Source: an uncultured Bacteroidales bacterium
Lineage (GTDB): Bacteria; Bacteroidota; Bacteroidia; Bacteroidales; F082
DNA: 47,339 nt
NCBI GenBank assembly: GCA_947164955.1
Contig: CAMUYT010000003.1
Span: forward strand, 1-47,339
Direction of reading: 5' to 3'
Shown here: positions 16,361 to 23,762 of the stretch, piece after piece
How positions within the stretch are numbered: the first letter of the stretch is position 1
How the letters are laid out: the number at the start of each line of letters is the position of its first letter
The notes under the pieces: generated by a model
What the model was told of the DNA's origin: nothing
Databases searched by the model: none
Seen by the model: the letters and a program-made list of their open reading frames with translations, nothing else
Translations under genes and position numbers: made by a program

Positions 16361-17602
16361 ATGAAAGTAAAGAAGTTTCTTGTTGCCGCCCTTCTTTTGG
16401 TCGCGGCAGCCTCTTATGGCCAGAACAACAATTACATCGGACAGAGTGTTTCACCTAATGTGATTACCACTGCTGTGCCTTTCGTTTCCATTGCGCCCGA
16501 TGCGCGCGGTGGTGCTTTGGGCGATTGTGGTGTTGCCACAGACCCCGATGTCTATTCCATGCATTACAATGCTGCCAAGTACGTCTATTTGCAGGACAAG
16601 TTCGCGGCTGGTTTGGGCTACAGCCCGTGGCTGCGTAATCTGGTGCCTGACATGAACTTGGCTTATCTGGCTTTGGCCTATAAGATCAACGAGCGCTCGT
16701 CGGTGGCTGGTACTTTGCGTTACTTCAGTTGCGGCGAGATCGAGTTTAGGGATTCCTATAACAATTCCTTGGGCAAATACAGCCCCAATGAATGGGCTAT
16801 CGACGCCACTTATTCGCGTATGCTTGGCGATTATCTTTCTGGCGCTGTGGCGGGACGCTTCATCTATTCCGACCTGACGCAGAACCAAGGCAATGACGCT
16901 CGTCCGGGCATCTCGGTTGCTGCTGACGTCGCTGTGTTCTACAAGAGACCAGTCGAGTGGTTCAGCACGATGGATGCCGACTTTTCATGGGGCGCTGCTA
17001 TCACCAATATCGGTAGCAAAATCAGTTACAACGGTGTCTCCGAACGTCGTGACTTCATCCCCACCACACTTCGTGCCGGTGCAGCCTTGAAACTCGAACT
17101 TGACGAATACAATTCTTTGGCTTTTACTGCCGACCTCACCAAGTTGATGGTGCCTACGCCGCCTGTTATCGCGAGAAATGAACAAGGTAGCCCTATCTTG
17201 AATGACGATGGCACCTACCAGATCCTTTATGGTAAGGACAATAATGTTTCCGTGGTGCAGGGCATGATCCAGTCGTTCTACGACGCCCCTGGTTATGGCT
17301 ATAATTCGACTTACGATCTTGTCAACTACGGAAAGTTCTATGAAGAACTTTGCGAGATCAACATCGGTGGAGGTATCGAGTATTGGTATAATAATATCTT
17401 TGCCGTGCGTGCAGGTTATTTCAACGAAACCGCCTTGAAGGGTAACCGTAAGTATGTCACCTTAGGTGCTGCTTTGAAATACAATGTGTTAGGCATTGAT
17501 GTTTCTTATCTGATTCCGGTCAATACGGTGGCTGGCAGCAATCCCCTGGAGAACACGTTGCGCTTCAACTTGAGCTATGGCTTGGGTGCCAAGAAGGGTT
17601 GA
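16361..17602 (+). CDS. porV: PorV, T9SS outer-membrane shuttle/barrel protein
   Basis: A 413-residue outer-membrane beta-barrel of the PorV (LptO) family. After the signal peptide MKVKKFLVAALLLVAAASYGQ comes the PorV hallmark ITTAVPFVSIAPDARGGALGDCGVATDPDVYSMHYNAAKY. Alternating beta-strand segments follow, ending LGIDVSYLIPVN and LRFNLSYGLGAKKG. PorV collects folded cargo from the SprA translocon at the outer membrane and delivers it to PorU. Placement after two porU-like genes fits one attachment-complex operon, with an internal promoter candidate at 16329. Transcription ends at a bidirectional terminator 15 nt after the stop. Length is normal for the family. Confidence 0.95.
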   Translation: MKVKKFLVAALLLVAAASYGQNNNYIGQSVSPNVITTAVPFVSIAPDARGGALGDCGVATDPDVYSMHYNAAKYVYLQDKFAAGLGYSPWLRNLVPDMNLAYLALAYKINERSSVAGTLRYFSCGEIEFRDSYNNSLGKYSPNEWAIDATYSRMLGDYLSGAVAGRFIYSDLTQNQGNDARPGISVAADVAVFYKRPVEWFSTMDADFSWGAAITNIGSKISYNGVSERRDFIPTTLRAGAALKLELDEYNSLAFTADLTKLMVPTPPVIARNEQGSPILNDDGTYQILYGKDNNVSVVQGMIQSFYDAPGYGYNSTYDLVNYGKFYEELCEINIGGGIEYWYNNIFAVRAGYFNETALKGNRKYVTLGAALKYNVLGIDVSYLIPVNTVAGSNPLENTLRFNLSYGLGAKKG

Positions 17603-17616
17603 TCCCTTGTTGAATA

Positions 17617-17656
17617 ACACAAAAAAAGGAGGCCAATCGACCTCCTTTTTTTGTGT
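17617..17656. terminator. Bidirectional terminator between porV and the GATE permease
   Basis: A perfect 16-bp inverted repeat: ACAC, seven As and GGAGG, then an 8-nt loop, then CCTCC, seven Ts and GTGT. It gives a hairpin followed by a T-tract on both strands, serving porV (+) and the converging permease gene (-). Confidence 0.92.
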
Positions 17657-17657
17657 G

Positions 17658-18899
17658 TTAGAATATCAATGCCAACAGCACATACAGCCAGTGCGCTGCG
17701 ATGCCCGCACAGAGACCACCGATGGTGTGTGCTCCGATGGCTTTGCCGATGAGCTTGCGGTAGCCAAGGCTGTCGAGCATGGCGGCATGGGTGCTGAGGA
17801 AACCGCTCCAGCACATGCCGATGGCCGTGAACACAGCGATGGCATTGTTGTCGATGATGCCTTCGGTGATAAAACGTGGCACCAGACCGATAGCGGCACC
17901 TACTGCACCGAGGGCGGTCATTGGGAACGAAATCAAGGCACCGTCCTTGAAACCGAAGAGCCAGTCGAAGATGAAGTTGACCTTGTTGGCCAGCCAGCTG
18001 ATGACGGGCACGCCCTCGTAGGCTACACCCATATATTCGCCATTGGTACCTGATGGGCCGAAGGTGAGCATCATCACGATGGTGGAGATGCACAACACGC
18101 CAGGGATGATGGCCACGCCGATGCTGACGCCGTCCTTGCCACCATCCAAGAGCGAGTTGAGGAAACGCATGAACACGCTGCCTTCGCTCTTGAAGGTGAT
18201 TTGCTGCTCGTCGCCACCATACTCTTCGTCGACGGGCGCGTCAAGTTCGGGATAGGCTTTCAAGGTGGAGCGTTGCATCAGTCGTGTGGAGACGATGCTG
18301 CCGATGATGGCACCGGCCACACCGATCAAGGCGCCCTTACCGAAGCCAAGACCCGTCATGAAGGCCACCACGACCAAGCCCATGCCGAAAGCCGTGCCGA
18401 AGTTGGTGAGCGACACGAGCTGGTATTTCTTGAAATAACGGTTGAAGTTTTTGTCGTGTGCGAGGGTGATAATGGCAGGATTGTCGCTCAAGAATGTCAT
18501 GATGGCACCCAAAGCCGCCACGCCAGGAAGGTTGTACAAGGGCTTCATCAGCGGACGGAGCAGGTTTTCGAGCAGGCGCACCACACCAAACTCGGTGAGC
18601 ATTTTGCTGATGGCGCCCATCAGCACGCAAATGGCCATAATATAGAACACAGTCTCCAATAGCAGGTGATAGGCTGTTTGCATGAAGGTGTTCAGCATCT
18701 TGGGCAGGGTCATCTTGTAAGCCAGCAGCCCGAAGAAAGCAAAGAAGATGATGAGGAAAATGATGGCCTCAACGCTTCGTTTGGTAGTGAAGGTCAAAGG
18801 CTTCTTTAGTTTCTCTTCGATTCTTTTGTAGATTTTTTCCACCCTGTGGTGATAGTCGAGGGTGCTGCGTTTTTCGGTGTCGTATTTGGTTTTTGCCAT
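17658..18899 (-). CDS. Nucleoside-recognition (GATE) domain membrane protein
   Basis: A 413-residue inner-membrane protein resembling the CD0519/CD1768 family with GATE (nucleoside-recognition/spore-maturation-like) domains. It has a charged N-terminal cytosolic stretch of about 40 residues, then some 9-10 hydrophobic helices. Telling segments: MGAISKMLTEFGVVRLLENLLRP, GAIMTFLSDNPAIITLAHDK, and the C-terminal GMCWSGFLSTHAAMLDSLGYRKLIGKAIGAHTIGG. The transported compound is unknown. Nucleoside transport is only the domain name's implication. It begins 6 nt after the stop of a porin-like outer-membrane protein, so the two form an operon that could serve uptake across both membranes. Confidence 0.78.
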   Translation of the reverse strand: MAKTKYDTEKRSTLDYHHRVEKIYKRIEEKLKKPLTFTTKRSVEAIIFLIIFFAFFGLLAYKMTLPKMLNTFMQTAYHLLLETVFYIMAICVLMGAISKMLTEFGVVRLLENLLRPLMKPLYNLPGVAALGAIMTFLSDNPAIITLAHDKNFNRYFKKYQLVSLTNFGTAFGMGLVVVAFMTGLGFGKGALIGVAGAIIGSIVSTRLMQRSTLKAYPELDAPVDEEYGGDEQQITFKSEGSVFMRFLNSLLDGGKDGVSIGVAIIPGVLCISTIVMMLTFGPSGTNGEYMGVAYEGVPVISWLANKVNFIFDWLFGFKDGALISFPMTALGAVGAAIGLVPRFITEGIIDNNAIAVFTAIGMCWSGFLSTHAAMLDSLGYRKLIGKAIGAHTIGGLCAGIAAHWLYVLLALIF

Positions 18900-18905
18900 G
18901 ATGGA

Positions 18906-19949
18906 TTATTTTTTGATACTCGCGTGAAGCAAATCGACTTTCCAGGTGAGACCCATATTGGCTTGGAACTTGCTGATGCCGTCGCTGCTGGTGTGGGAGC
19001 CACAAAGGTGCAGGCGTAAACTTCTGTCGCCCAATGGGTAATACTCGAAACCTAGGCTTTCGAAATCGACTTTTTTCCCTGGAACAACATATTGGTCGTA
19101 GGCCTCGGTGTTGGGCAGTTGGGCTTGGTTGTAGTCGTAGCCCGCTTTGGCGAACACGATCCATTTGTCGCCGATGTCGACACCGATGCCGAAGATGGCG
19201 GTGATGTCTTGCCCGAAGAAATGCTCTTGCTGGAAGGAAGCACGGTTGATGACATCAAGGTACATCTCCACGCCCTTGAATTGCAGCTTGTTGCCTAAGG
19301 CGATATAGTTGATGTACTTGCCAGGTTGGTATTCGATCAAGTTGGCTGAATAGGTTGTTTTGAAATGCTCGAAGTTGCCGTACCACATCAGGTTGTAGGC
19401 ATACATGCTCTGCATGGCTTGATTGATGAAAGGCGAGTTGCTCACTTGGAAAAGCACGTGATTCTTGTGGGAATTGTCGATGAAGTTGAACGAGGCGCCC
19501 ATCTCGTAGCAGCACACGGTGTTCCAAAACTCGGTGCCGTAATAGATGTCGATGGGGTTGGAGTCGTATTCCCAGCCGCCGATGGCCACGACCTGCTTAC
19601 CTGCCGAGAGGAACAGGTTGTCGGTGAAGTTCCAGTTGAGGTAGGCCCAGTCGGTGCCTTGGAAGAAGGTGTTGGCGAAGCCGATGTTGGGCGCGTTGAT
19701 GCGCTGGCGCAAGTGGTAGCTGAACTTGCTGCCGATGGTGCCGTCCAAGGCCACGACCAAATATTTGCCTGCGAAGCCGTGGTCCCACGAGGGCGCAACG
19801 GTGTCGTGCTCAGGGTGATAGTCGACGGTAAAGTCGGCGCGGGTGTTAAGTTGAAGGTTGTCTAATGTGATGAAAGGCTTCTTGTCTTGCGAGAAGGCTT
19901 GCAAGACGAAAAACAAGCCAAAAAAGGTGAGGAGTAACGCTTTTCTCAT
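18906..19949 (-). CDS. Porin-like outer-membrane protein (OprP/OprO-like)
   Basis: About 347 residues from MRKALLLTFFGLF (ATG at 19949), with signal peptide ending QAFSQ. A promoter box 19 nt upstream supports this start over earlier in-frame ones. The body is a run of amphipathic strands with many aromatic residues (YLVVALDGTIGSKFSYHLRQRIN, WAYLNWNFTDNLFLSAGKQVVAIGGWEYDSNP, IYYGTEFWNTVCCYEMGASF), typical of phosphate-selective porin-like barrels in Bacteroidota. It closes with a strand pattern ending LTWKVDLLHASIKK. The gene ends 6 nt before the GATE permease start, pointing to one transcript. Substrate selectivity cannot be told; assignment to the O/P group is by resemblance only. Confidence 0.75.
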   Translation of the reverse strand: MRKALLLTFFGLFFVLQAFSQDKKPFITLDNLQLNTRADFTVDYHPEHDTVAPSWDHGFAGKYLVVALDGTIGSKFSYHLRQRINAPNIGFANTFFQGTDWAYLNWNFTDNLFLSAGKQVVAIGGWEYDSNPIDIYYGTEFWNTVCCYEMGASFNFIDNSHKNHVLFQVSNSPFINQAMQSMYAYNLMWYGNFEHFKTTYSANLIEYQPGKYINYIALGNKLQFKGVEMYLDVINRASFQQEHFFGQDITAIFGIGVDIGDKWIVFAKAGYDYNQAQLPNTEAYDQYVVPGKKVDFESLGFEYYPLGDRSLRLHLCGSHTSSDGISKFQANMGLTWKVDLLHASIKK

Positions 19950-19967
19950 ACGCAAATAATTTTGCTG

Positions 19968-19975
19968 CAAAGGTA
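19968..19975 (-). promoter_or_regulatory. Candidate -7 box (TACCTTTG) for the porin-permease operon
   Basis: A perfect TAnnTTTG match on the minus strand, 19 nt upstream of the ATG at 19949. It supports that start codon. Confidence 0.65.
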
Positions 19976-20011
19976 AGGAATAAAACTGTCGAGAATTGCG
20001 TTTGTGGCAAC

Positions 20012-20044
20012 AAAAAAAACGGGACGGAGTCATCCGTCCCGTTT
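20012..20044 (-). terminator. Rho-independent terminator of the Hsp20 gene
   Basis: A 10-bp perfect stem (ACGGGACGGA / TCCGTCCCGT) with a 4-nt loop. On the minus strand it is followed by eight Ts, 24 nt past the Hsp20 stop. Confidence 0.92.
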
Positions 20045-20067
20045 AAGAGGTTGGTTTTATGAAGGCT

Positions 20068-20487
20068 TTACCCGATTTCGATGGTCTGCACGGCCTGTTT
20101 CTTCTCATCCATGGTCACCTTCGGGATGACGATGTCCAAGATGCCGTTTTCGACCTTGGCGCTGATTTGCTCCTTGTGGATGTCCTCAGGCAGCATCACC
20201 GTCTGGCGGAAGTGTTCCACCGAGAACTCGTGGCGCAGGTAGCGTACATCGTTGTTCTTTTCCTCGTGCTTGGTTTCCTTGGTCATCTCGACGACCAGGT
20301 TGCCTTCTTGGTCGATGCTCAACTTCACGTCATCCTTGGTGAGACCGGGGATGCAGAGTTCGAGTTTGTAGTTGTCCTTCGTCTCCATGATGTTCATGCG
20401 AGGCGTTGAATACGTGTTGTCGTTCCAGTTCATCAGTTCGTTGAACAGTGTAGGCATAAAGTCTTGGTTTCTTCTAGTTACTAACAT
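20068..20487 (-). CDS. Small heat-shock protein, Hsp20/alpha-crystallin family
   Basis: A 139-residue ATP-independent holdase. A short N-terminal arm (MLVTRRNQDFMPTLFNELMNW) leads into the alpha-crystallin domain from about residue 30: MNIMETKDNYKLELCIPGLTKDDVKLSID, then RYLRHEFSVEHFRQTVMLPEDI, VENGILDIVIPK. It ends in a short tail with the I-x-I-type motif (QTIEIG). Family members bind unfolding proteins in the cytoplasm and pass them to other chaperones. It is monocistronic, ending at a strong terminator. Upstream lies a long repeat-filled spacer in which I could not identify its promoter. Confidence 0.95.
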   Translation of the reverse strand: MLVTRRNQDFMPTLFNELMNWNDNTYSTPRMNIMETKDNYKLELCIPGLTKDDVKLSIDQEGNLVVEMTKETKHEEKNNDVRYLRHEFSVEHFRQTVMLPEDIHKEQISAKVENGILDIVIPKVTMDEKKQAVQTIEIG

Positions 20488-20563
20488 GGTTTTGATCTCC
20501 TATTTTTTTGTTGTTTGTTTATTGTTCGTTTTTGTGCAGGGACTTACGTCACCTGTTGGCTGT

Positions 20564-20586
20564 CGTCCCTTCGGGACTTTGCGTCG
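20564..20586. repeat. 23-bp repeat copy A with GTCCC-TTC-GGGAC hairpin
   Basis: Differs from copy B at 20629-20651 only at two bases that pair with each other in the hairpin (C:G here, T:A in copy B). Both copies end GACTTTGCGTCG. Confidence 0.75.
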
Positions 20587-20628
20587 TCGGTTGTCGTCGG
20601 GGATTGAAATCGCCCGTTGACATCTGGA

Positions 20629-20651
20629 CGTCCTTTCAGGACTTTGCGTCG
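20629..20651. repeat. 23-bp repeat copy B with GTCCT-TTC-AGGAC hairpin
   Basis: The second copy, starting 65 nt after copy A, with a compensating base-pair change in the stem. Confidence 0.75.
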
Positions 20652-20684
20652 CTTCGCGTCATTGCGAGGAACGAAGCAATCCAG
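20651..20684. repeat. CGTCATTGCGAGG-type interspersed repeat
   Basis: GCTTCGCGTCATTGCGAGG followed by AACGAAGCAATCCAG. A related and partly inverted copy occurs at 33558-33631. It resembles MITE/REP-like elements seen in many bacterial genomes. Confidence 0.65.
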
Positions 20685-20779
20685 AATTCCTTTCTTTTTC
20701 TTCGTCCCTTTCCTTTCGCTCGGACGACTCTGCATAGTCAAATTCTTTGCCAGAGCCGAAATGAGGCAAATTTCACTGC

Positions 20780-20844
20780 TTTTGCTGACAAAATTTCCGA
20801 ATTAATATCGCTTGGGTTGATTTTTTGCTGACAAAATTTCCGAA
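20780..20844 (+). repeat. Pair of perfect 22-bp direct repeats upstream of the MFS gene
   Basis: A 22-mer (starting TTTTGCTGACAAAATTTCC) occurs at 20780-20801 and again at 20823-20844, a 43-bp period or about four helical turns. The copies lie roughly 40-105 nt upstream of the predicted MFS transcription start, suitable for regulator binding, or they are relics of promoter duplication. A near-copy sits in the EamA/rhomboid spacer at 26294-26309. Confidence 0.8.
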
Positions 20845-20870
20845 ACAGACGGCTTTATGGCTTTATTCCG

Positions 20871-20878
20871 TACTTTTG
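20871..20878 (+). promoter_or_regulatory. Candidate -7 box (TACTTTTG) for the MFS gene
   Basis: A perfect TAnnTTTG match, 25 nt upstream of the MFS ATG at 20904. Confidence 0.6.
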
Positions 20879-20903
20879 CCGCCTCAAAATCGGAGACGAA
20901 ATC

Positions 20904-22097
20904 ATGGAAGAGAAGCTTTTTAATAAGAATTATTTGTGCCTTTGTGCGGCCAACTTCTTGTTTTTCTTTTCGTTCTATCTGTTGCTTCCTGTGCTACCCT
21001 TCTTCATCATGGAGAAATTCCAGGCAGGCAATGCGGTAATCGGAACGGTCATTTCGTGTTACACTTTGGCAACCCTCGTGGTGCGACCTTTTTCGGGCTA
21101 TATGATGGATACCTTCAAACGCAAGCCTTTGTATCTGTTGGCTTTGTCGATATTCACGGCGGTGTTTGTGGGCTATCTTTTTGCGGCGACTATCACCTTA
21201 TTAATAGTGATTCGCATCGTGCATGGTTTGGCTTTCGGCCTCACATCGGTGGGGGGCAACACGTTGGTCATCGATGTGGTGCCGTCGGAGCATAGGGGAG
21301 AGGGCATAGGCTATTTTGGTGTGGCCAACAACATCGCCATGGCCGTAGGCCCGATGACGGGATTGTTTGTCTACGAGCATTTCAGTTTCAATGCCATTTT
21401 TATGGGTTGTATGGCCTGTAGCCTGTTGGCCGTTGTGTTTGCTTCCCAAATCAAGCATCGGGTGCGTCCACCTGTGAAGCGCCCGCCCATATCACTCGAC
21501 CGTTTCATCCTGTTGAAAGGGCTTTTGGCCGGTGTTTCGTTCACCTTGTTGGCTTTTGCCTATGGCCAGATTTCCAACTACATCGCGCTTTATGCCAAGG
21601 AGATGGGCCTGACCATCAGTAGCGGATTGTTCTTCACCGTCTATGCCGTCGGCCTCATCGCGTCACGCTTGTTTGCTGGAAAGATGATTGACCGTGGCAA
21701 GGTGACACAAATCATTGCATTGGGCTTGGGCATCGTCGTATTGGCTATGTTCGGTTTGGGCATGTGCCATCATTTCAACGCCTTGGGAACGGATTATACT
21801 GCAGTTGCTTTTTTGGTGGTCGCCTTGGTTTGCGGTTTGGGTTTTGGGGCGGCTTTTCCGGCTTTCAATGCCTTGTTCATCAATCTTGGCACCAATGCGC
21901 AACGCGGTACAGCCACGTCCACCTACCTGACTACCTGGGACTTGGGTCTGGGCATCGGCATCTTCTCGGGCGGTATGCTCTCGGAGCATTTCTCGTTCTC
22001 GGCGGCCTATCTTGTCGCCGATGCGGTGGTGCTGGTTTCGCTCATCTTTTTTGTGATTGTCGTAACGCCTCATTATCAGAGGAATAAATTGAGATAG
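20904..22097 (+). CDS. Major facilitator superfamily transporter
   Basis: A 397-residue, 12-helix MFS protein. Helix 1 is CLCAANFLFFFSFYLLLPVLPFFI. The loop 2-3 MFS signature is RPFSGYMMDTFKRKPLYLL, followed by RIVHGLAFGLTSVGGNTLVIDVVPSEHRGEGIGYFG, typical of drug/sugar efflux-type MFS carriers. The equivalent loop in the C-terminal half is SRLFAGKMIDRGKV. Substrate cannot be predicted; small-molecule efflux is the usual role of such sequences. The next gene, a GNAT acetyltransferase, starts 11 nt downstream and is probably co-transcribed. A -7 box and tandem 22-bp repeats precede it. Confidence 0.9.
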   Translation: MEEKLFNKNYLCLCAANFLFFFSFYLLLPVLPFFIMEKFQAGNAVIGTVISCYTLATLVVRPFSGYMMDTFKRKPLYLLALSIFTAVFVGYLFAATITLLIVIRIVHGLAFGLTSVGGNTLVIDVVPSEHRGEGIGYFGVANNIAMAVGPMTGLFVYEHFSFNAIFMGCMACSLLAVVFASQIKHRVRPPVKRPPISLDRFILLKGLLAGVSFTLLAFAYGQISNYIALYAKEMGLTISSGLFFTVYAVGLIASRLFAGKMIDRGKVTQIIALGLGIVVLAMFGLGMCHHFNALGTDYTAVAFLVVALVCGLGFGAAFPAFNALFINLGTNAQRGTATSTYLTTWDLGLGIGIFSGGMLSEHFSFSAAYLVADAVVLVSLIFFVIVVTPHYQRNKLR

Positions 22098-22108
22098 GGA
22101 TTATTTAT

Positions 22109-22723
22109 ATGGATGCAAGACTTCTGGACTCGGGATGCAAGACCTTGTGCAATGTTCAGTTGCGGGATGCTTCAATGGCGGATGCACCGTTCATTGCTCG
22201 TGTGGTATTGGCCGGCATCGACATGCTCGATATGGGCGAAGAAATACCGGAAGAACAAAACATGATTTTCGAGCACTTGGTTGACATTTGTAGGATGGAG
22301 GATACACTATATAGTTTTCGCCACACCCGGATCGCCGAGGCCGACGGCATGGCTGTTGGTGCGTTGGTGGCTTACGATGGCTCCCCATACGGCGAGATGC
22401 GGGCCAAGACCTTTGGCCTCGTACAGCAAACCTCAGGCATGGACTTGTCGAAAAACGCGATGGAGACGGGGCCTGGCGAGTTCTATTTGGACAGCATGGC
22501 CATCCTTCCCGAGTATCGCGGCCATGGCATCGGTCATGCACTGATGCGCGACCGGATGGAATGGGCTTTCAGGAAGGGCTTCGAGTCGGTCACGTTGCTC
22601 GTCGACAAGGATAAGCCGCATTTGCAAGCTTATTATGAAAGCCTTGGTTTTGTTCAGATGTGTGAGATGTTTGTGTTTGGGGCTTGGTACTGGAAGCTAT
22701 GTTGCGTGTCTTCGACACGTTGA
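22109..22723 (+). CDS. GNAT-family N-acetyltransferase
   Basis: A 204-residue acetyl-CoA-dependent acyltransferase. An N-terminal strand-helix (NVQLRDASMADAPFIARVVL) is followed by the acetyl-CoA binding motif A, FYLDSMAILPEYRGHGIGHALM, with the R-G-x-G-x-G pyrophosphate loop. Motif B is ESVTLLVDKDKPHLQAYYESLGF. Acceptor unknown. It lies 11 nt after the MFS gene, so both may deal with the same small molecule. The last residues (LCCVSSTR) run into the spacer and may be a variable tail. The upstream promoter box of the next gene begins 38 nt after the stop. Confidence 0.87.
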   Translation: MDARLLDSGCKTLCNVQLRDASMADAPFIARVVLAGIDMLDMGEEIPEEQNMIFEHLVDICRMEDTLYSFRHTRIAEADGMAVGALVAYDGSPYGEMRAKTFGLVQQTSGMDLSKNAMETGPGEFYLDSMAILPEYRGHGIGHALMRDRMEWAFRKGFESVTLLVDKDKPHLQAYYESLGFVQMCEMFVFGAWYWKLCCVSSTR

Positions 22724-22760
22724 GTGCGAGCGCCAGCTTCGTTGTTTTTTTACTTTTCTG

Positions 22761-22790
22761 TTTGGTAAAGTCGATATTTTACTACCTTTG
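22761..22790 (+). promoter_or_regulatory. Promoter: TTTG -33 and TACCTTTG -7
   Basis: TTTG at 22761-22764, then 18 nt, then TACCTTTG at 22783-22790. This is the best full match to the Bacteroidota promoter consensus in the window and supports the ATG at 22812 for the next gene. Confidence 0.78.
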
Positions 22791-22811
22791 TGCCAACAAA
22801 ACTTGTTGAAA

Positions 22812-23762
22812 ATGAAAAAACTGTTCTTTATTTCACTCCTTTTGCTGGCTCTTCAGTTGAATGCCCAGCAAATGCTCGTCGGCACCTACAACATCCGCTA
22901 CAAGGCCTGGAACGACAGCGTCCAAGGCAACCAATGGCAGAAACGCTGCCAAGTGATCTGCGACCAAGTGAACTTCATGGCTCCCGACCTCTTCGGTGCA
23001 CAAGAAGTGCTGTGGGGACAGCTTCAAGACATGCTCAAAGGCCTCGACGGCTACGACTTTATCGGTGTCGGTCGCGATGATGGCAAACGCGGTGGCGAAC
23101 ATGAGCCGATCTTTTACAAAAAAGACAAATTCCAGCTCCTCGACCATGGCGATTTCTGGCTGAGCGAAACCCCTGACAAGCCTGGCTTGGGCTGGGACGC
23201 AGCTTGCGTCCGCATCTGCACATGGGGCAAATTCGCCATGAAGAAGGGTGAACAGATACGCCACGGTCTCTTCAACCGCAGGAAAAAGGATAATCACATT
23301 GTGTTTTATTACTTCAACCTCCATATGGACCATGTAGGTGTGGTGGCACGTCGCGAGGCGGCCAAATTGGTCGTGCAACGTATTCGCGAGATGGCCGACG
23401 GCTATCCAGTCATTCTCACTGGCGACTTCAACGTGGACCAAACCAATGAGGTTTATTCGATTTTCACGAAGTCGGGGCTGCTGAAGGATTCGTATGACGC
23501 TGCCCGCATCCGCTTTGCGGAAAACGGCACTTTCAACAGTTTCAAGCCTGAATTGCTTACCAACAGCCGTATCGACCATGTTTTTGTCTCGCCTCAGACC
23601 CATGTTGAGGCCTACGGTGTTCTTACCGATAGCTATTGGACGCACGATGATGTCGACGATGCCCTCAAAGGCAATGATGCTCCACGCGAAATTTCCTTCG
23701 ACTCATGCACGCGCCGCAATCCTTCAGATCATTATCCGGTGTTTGTCAAGCTGAAGCTTTAG
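22812..23762 (+). CDS. Secreted endonuclease/exonuclease/phosphatase (EEP) family hydrolase
   Basis: A 316-residue exported EEP-fold enzyme. The signal peptide is MKKLFFISLLLLALQLNAQ. The metal-dependent active-site series is complete: TYNIRY (Asn), GAQEVLWGQ (Glu), NLHMDHVG, ILTGDFNVD (Asp/Asn), SRIDHVFVS and the C-terminal NPSDHYPVFVKL (Asp-His). Members cleave phosphodiester or phosphomonoester bonds in nucleic acids, sphingomyelin, inositol phosphates and others; the secreted Bacteroidota group is often annotated as nuclease or phosphatase. The start is fixed by the promoter at 22761-22790 rather than earlier in-frame codons. Its 3' end overlaps the convergent EamA gene by 17 nt. Confidence 0.9.
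   Translation: MKKLFFISLLLLALQLNAQQMLVGTYNIRYKAWNDSVQGNQWQKRCQVICDQVNFMAPDLFGAQEVLWGQLQDMLKGLDGYDFIGVGRDDGKRGGEHEPIFYKKDKFQLLDHGDFWLSETPDKPGLGWDAACVRICTWGKFAMKKGEQIRHGLFNRRKKDNHIVFYYFNLHMDHVGVVARREAAKLVVQRIREMADGYPVILTGDFNVDQTNEVYSIFTKSGLLKDSYDAARIRFAENGTFNSFKPELLTNSRIDHVFVSPQTHVEAYGVLTDSYWTHDDVDDALKGNDAPREISFDSCTRRNPSDHYPVFVKLKL

Larger units (their letters stand above)
20488..20903. other. 416-nt gene-free spacer with several repeat families
   Basis: This is the only gene-free stretch longer than 300 nt in the window, between the divergent Hsp20 and MFS genes. It holds two 23-bp hairpin-bearing direct repeats (20564, 20629), a CGTCATTGCGAGG-type element (20651), two 22-bp direct repeats (20780, 20823) and an MFS promoter box (20871). 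Short open frames here lack credible coding features. Confidence 0.8.

Noticed and set aside
20544-20831. Overlapping short ORFs in the Hsp20-MFS spacer
   Set aside because: They fall entirely in repeat elements and show no codon bias, domain or start context.
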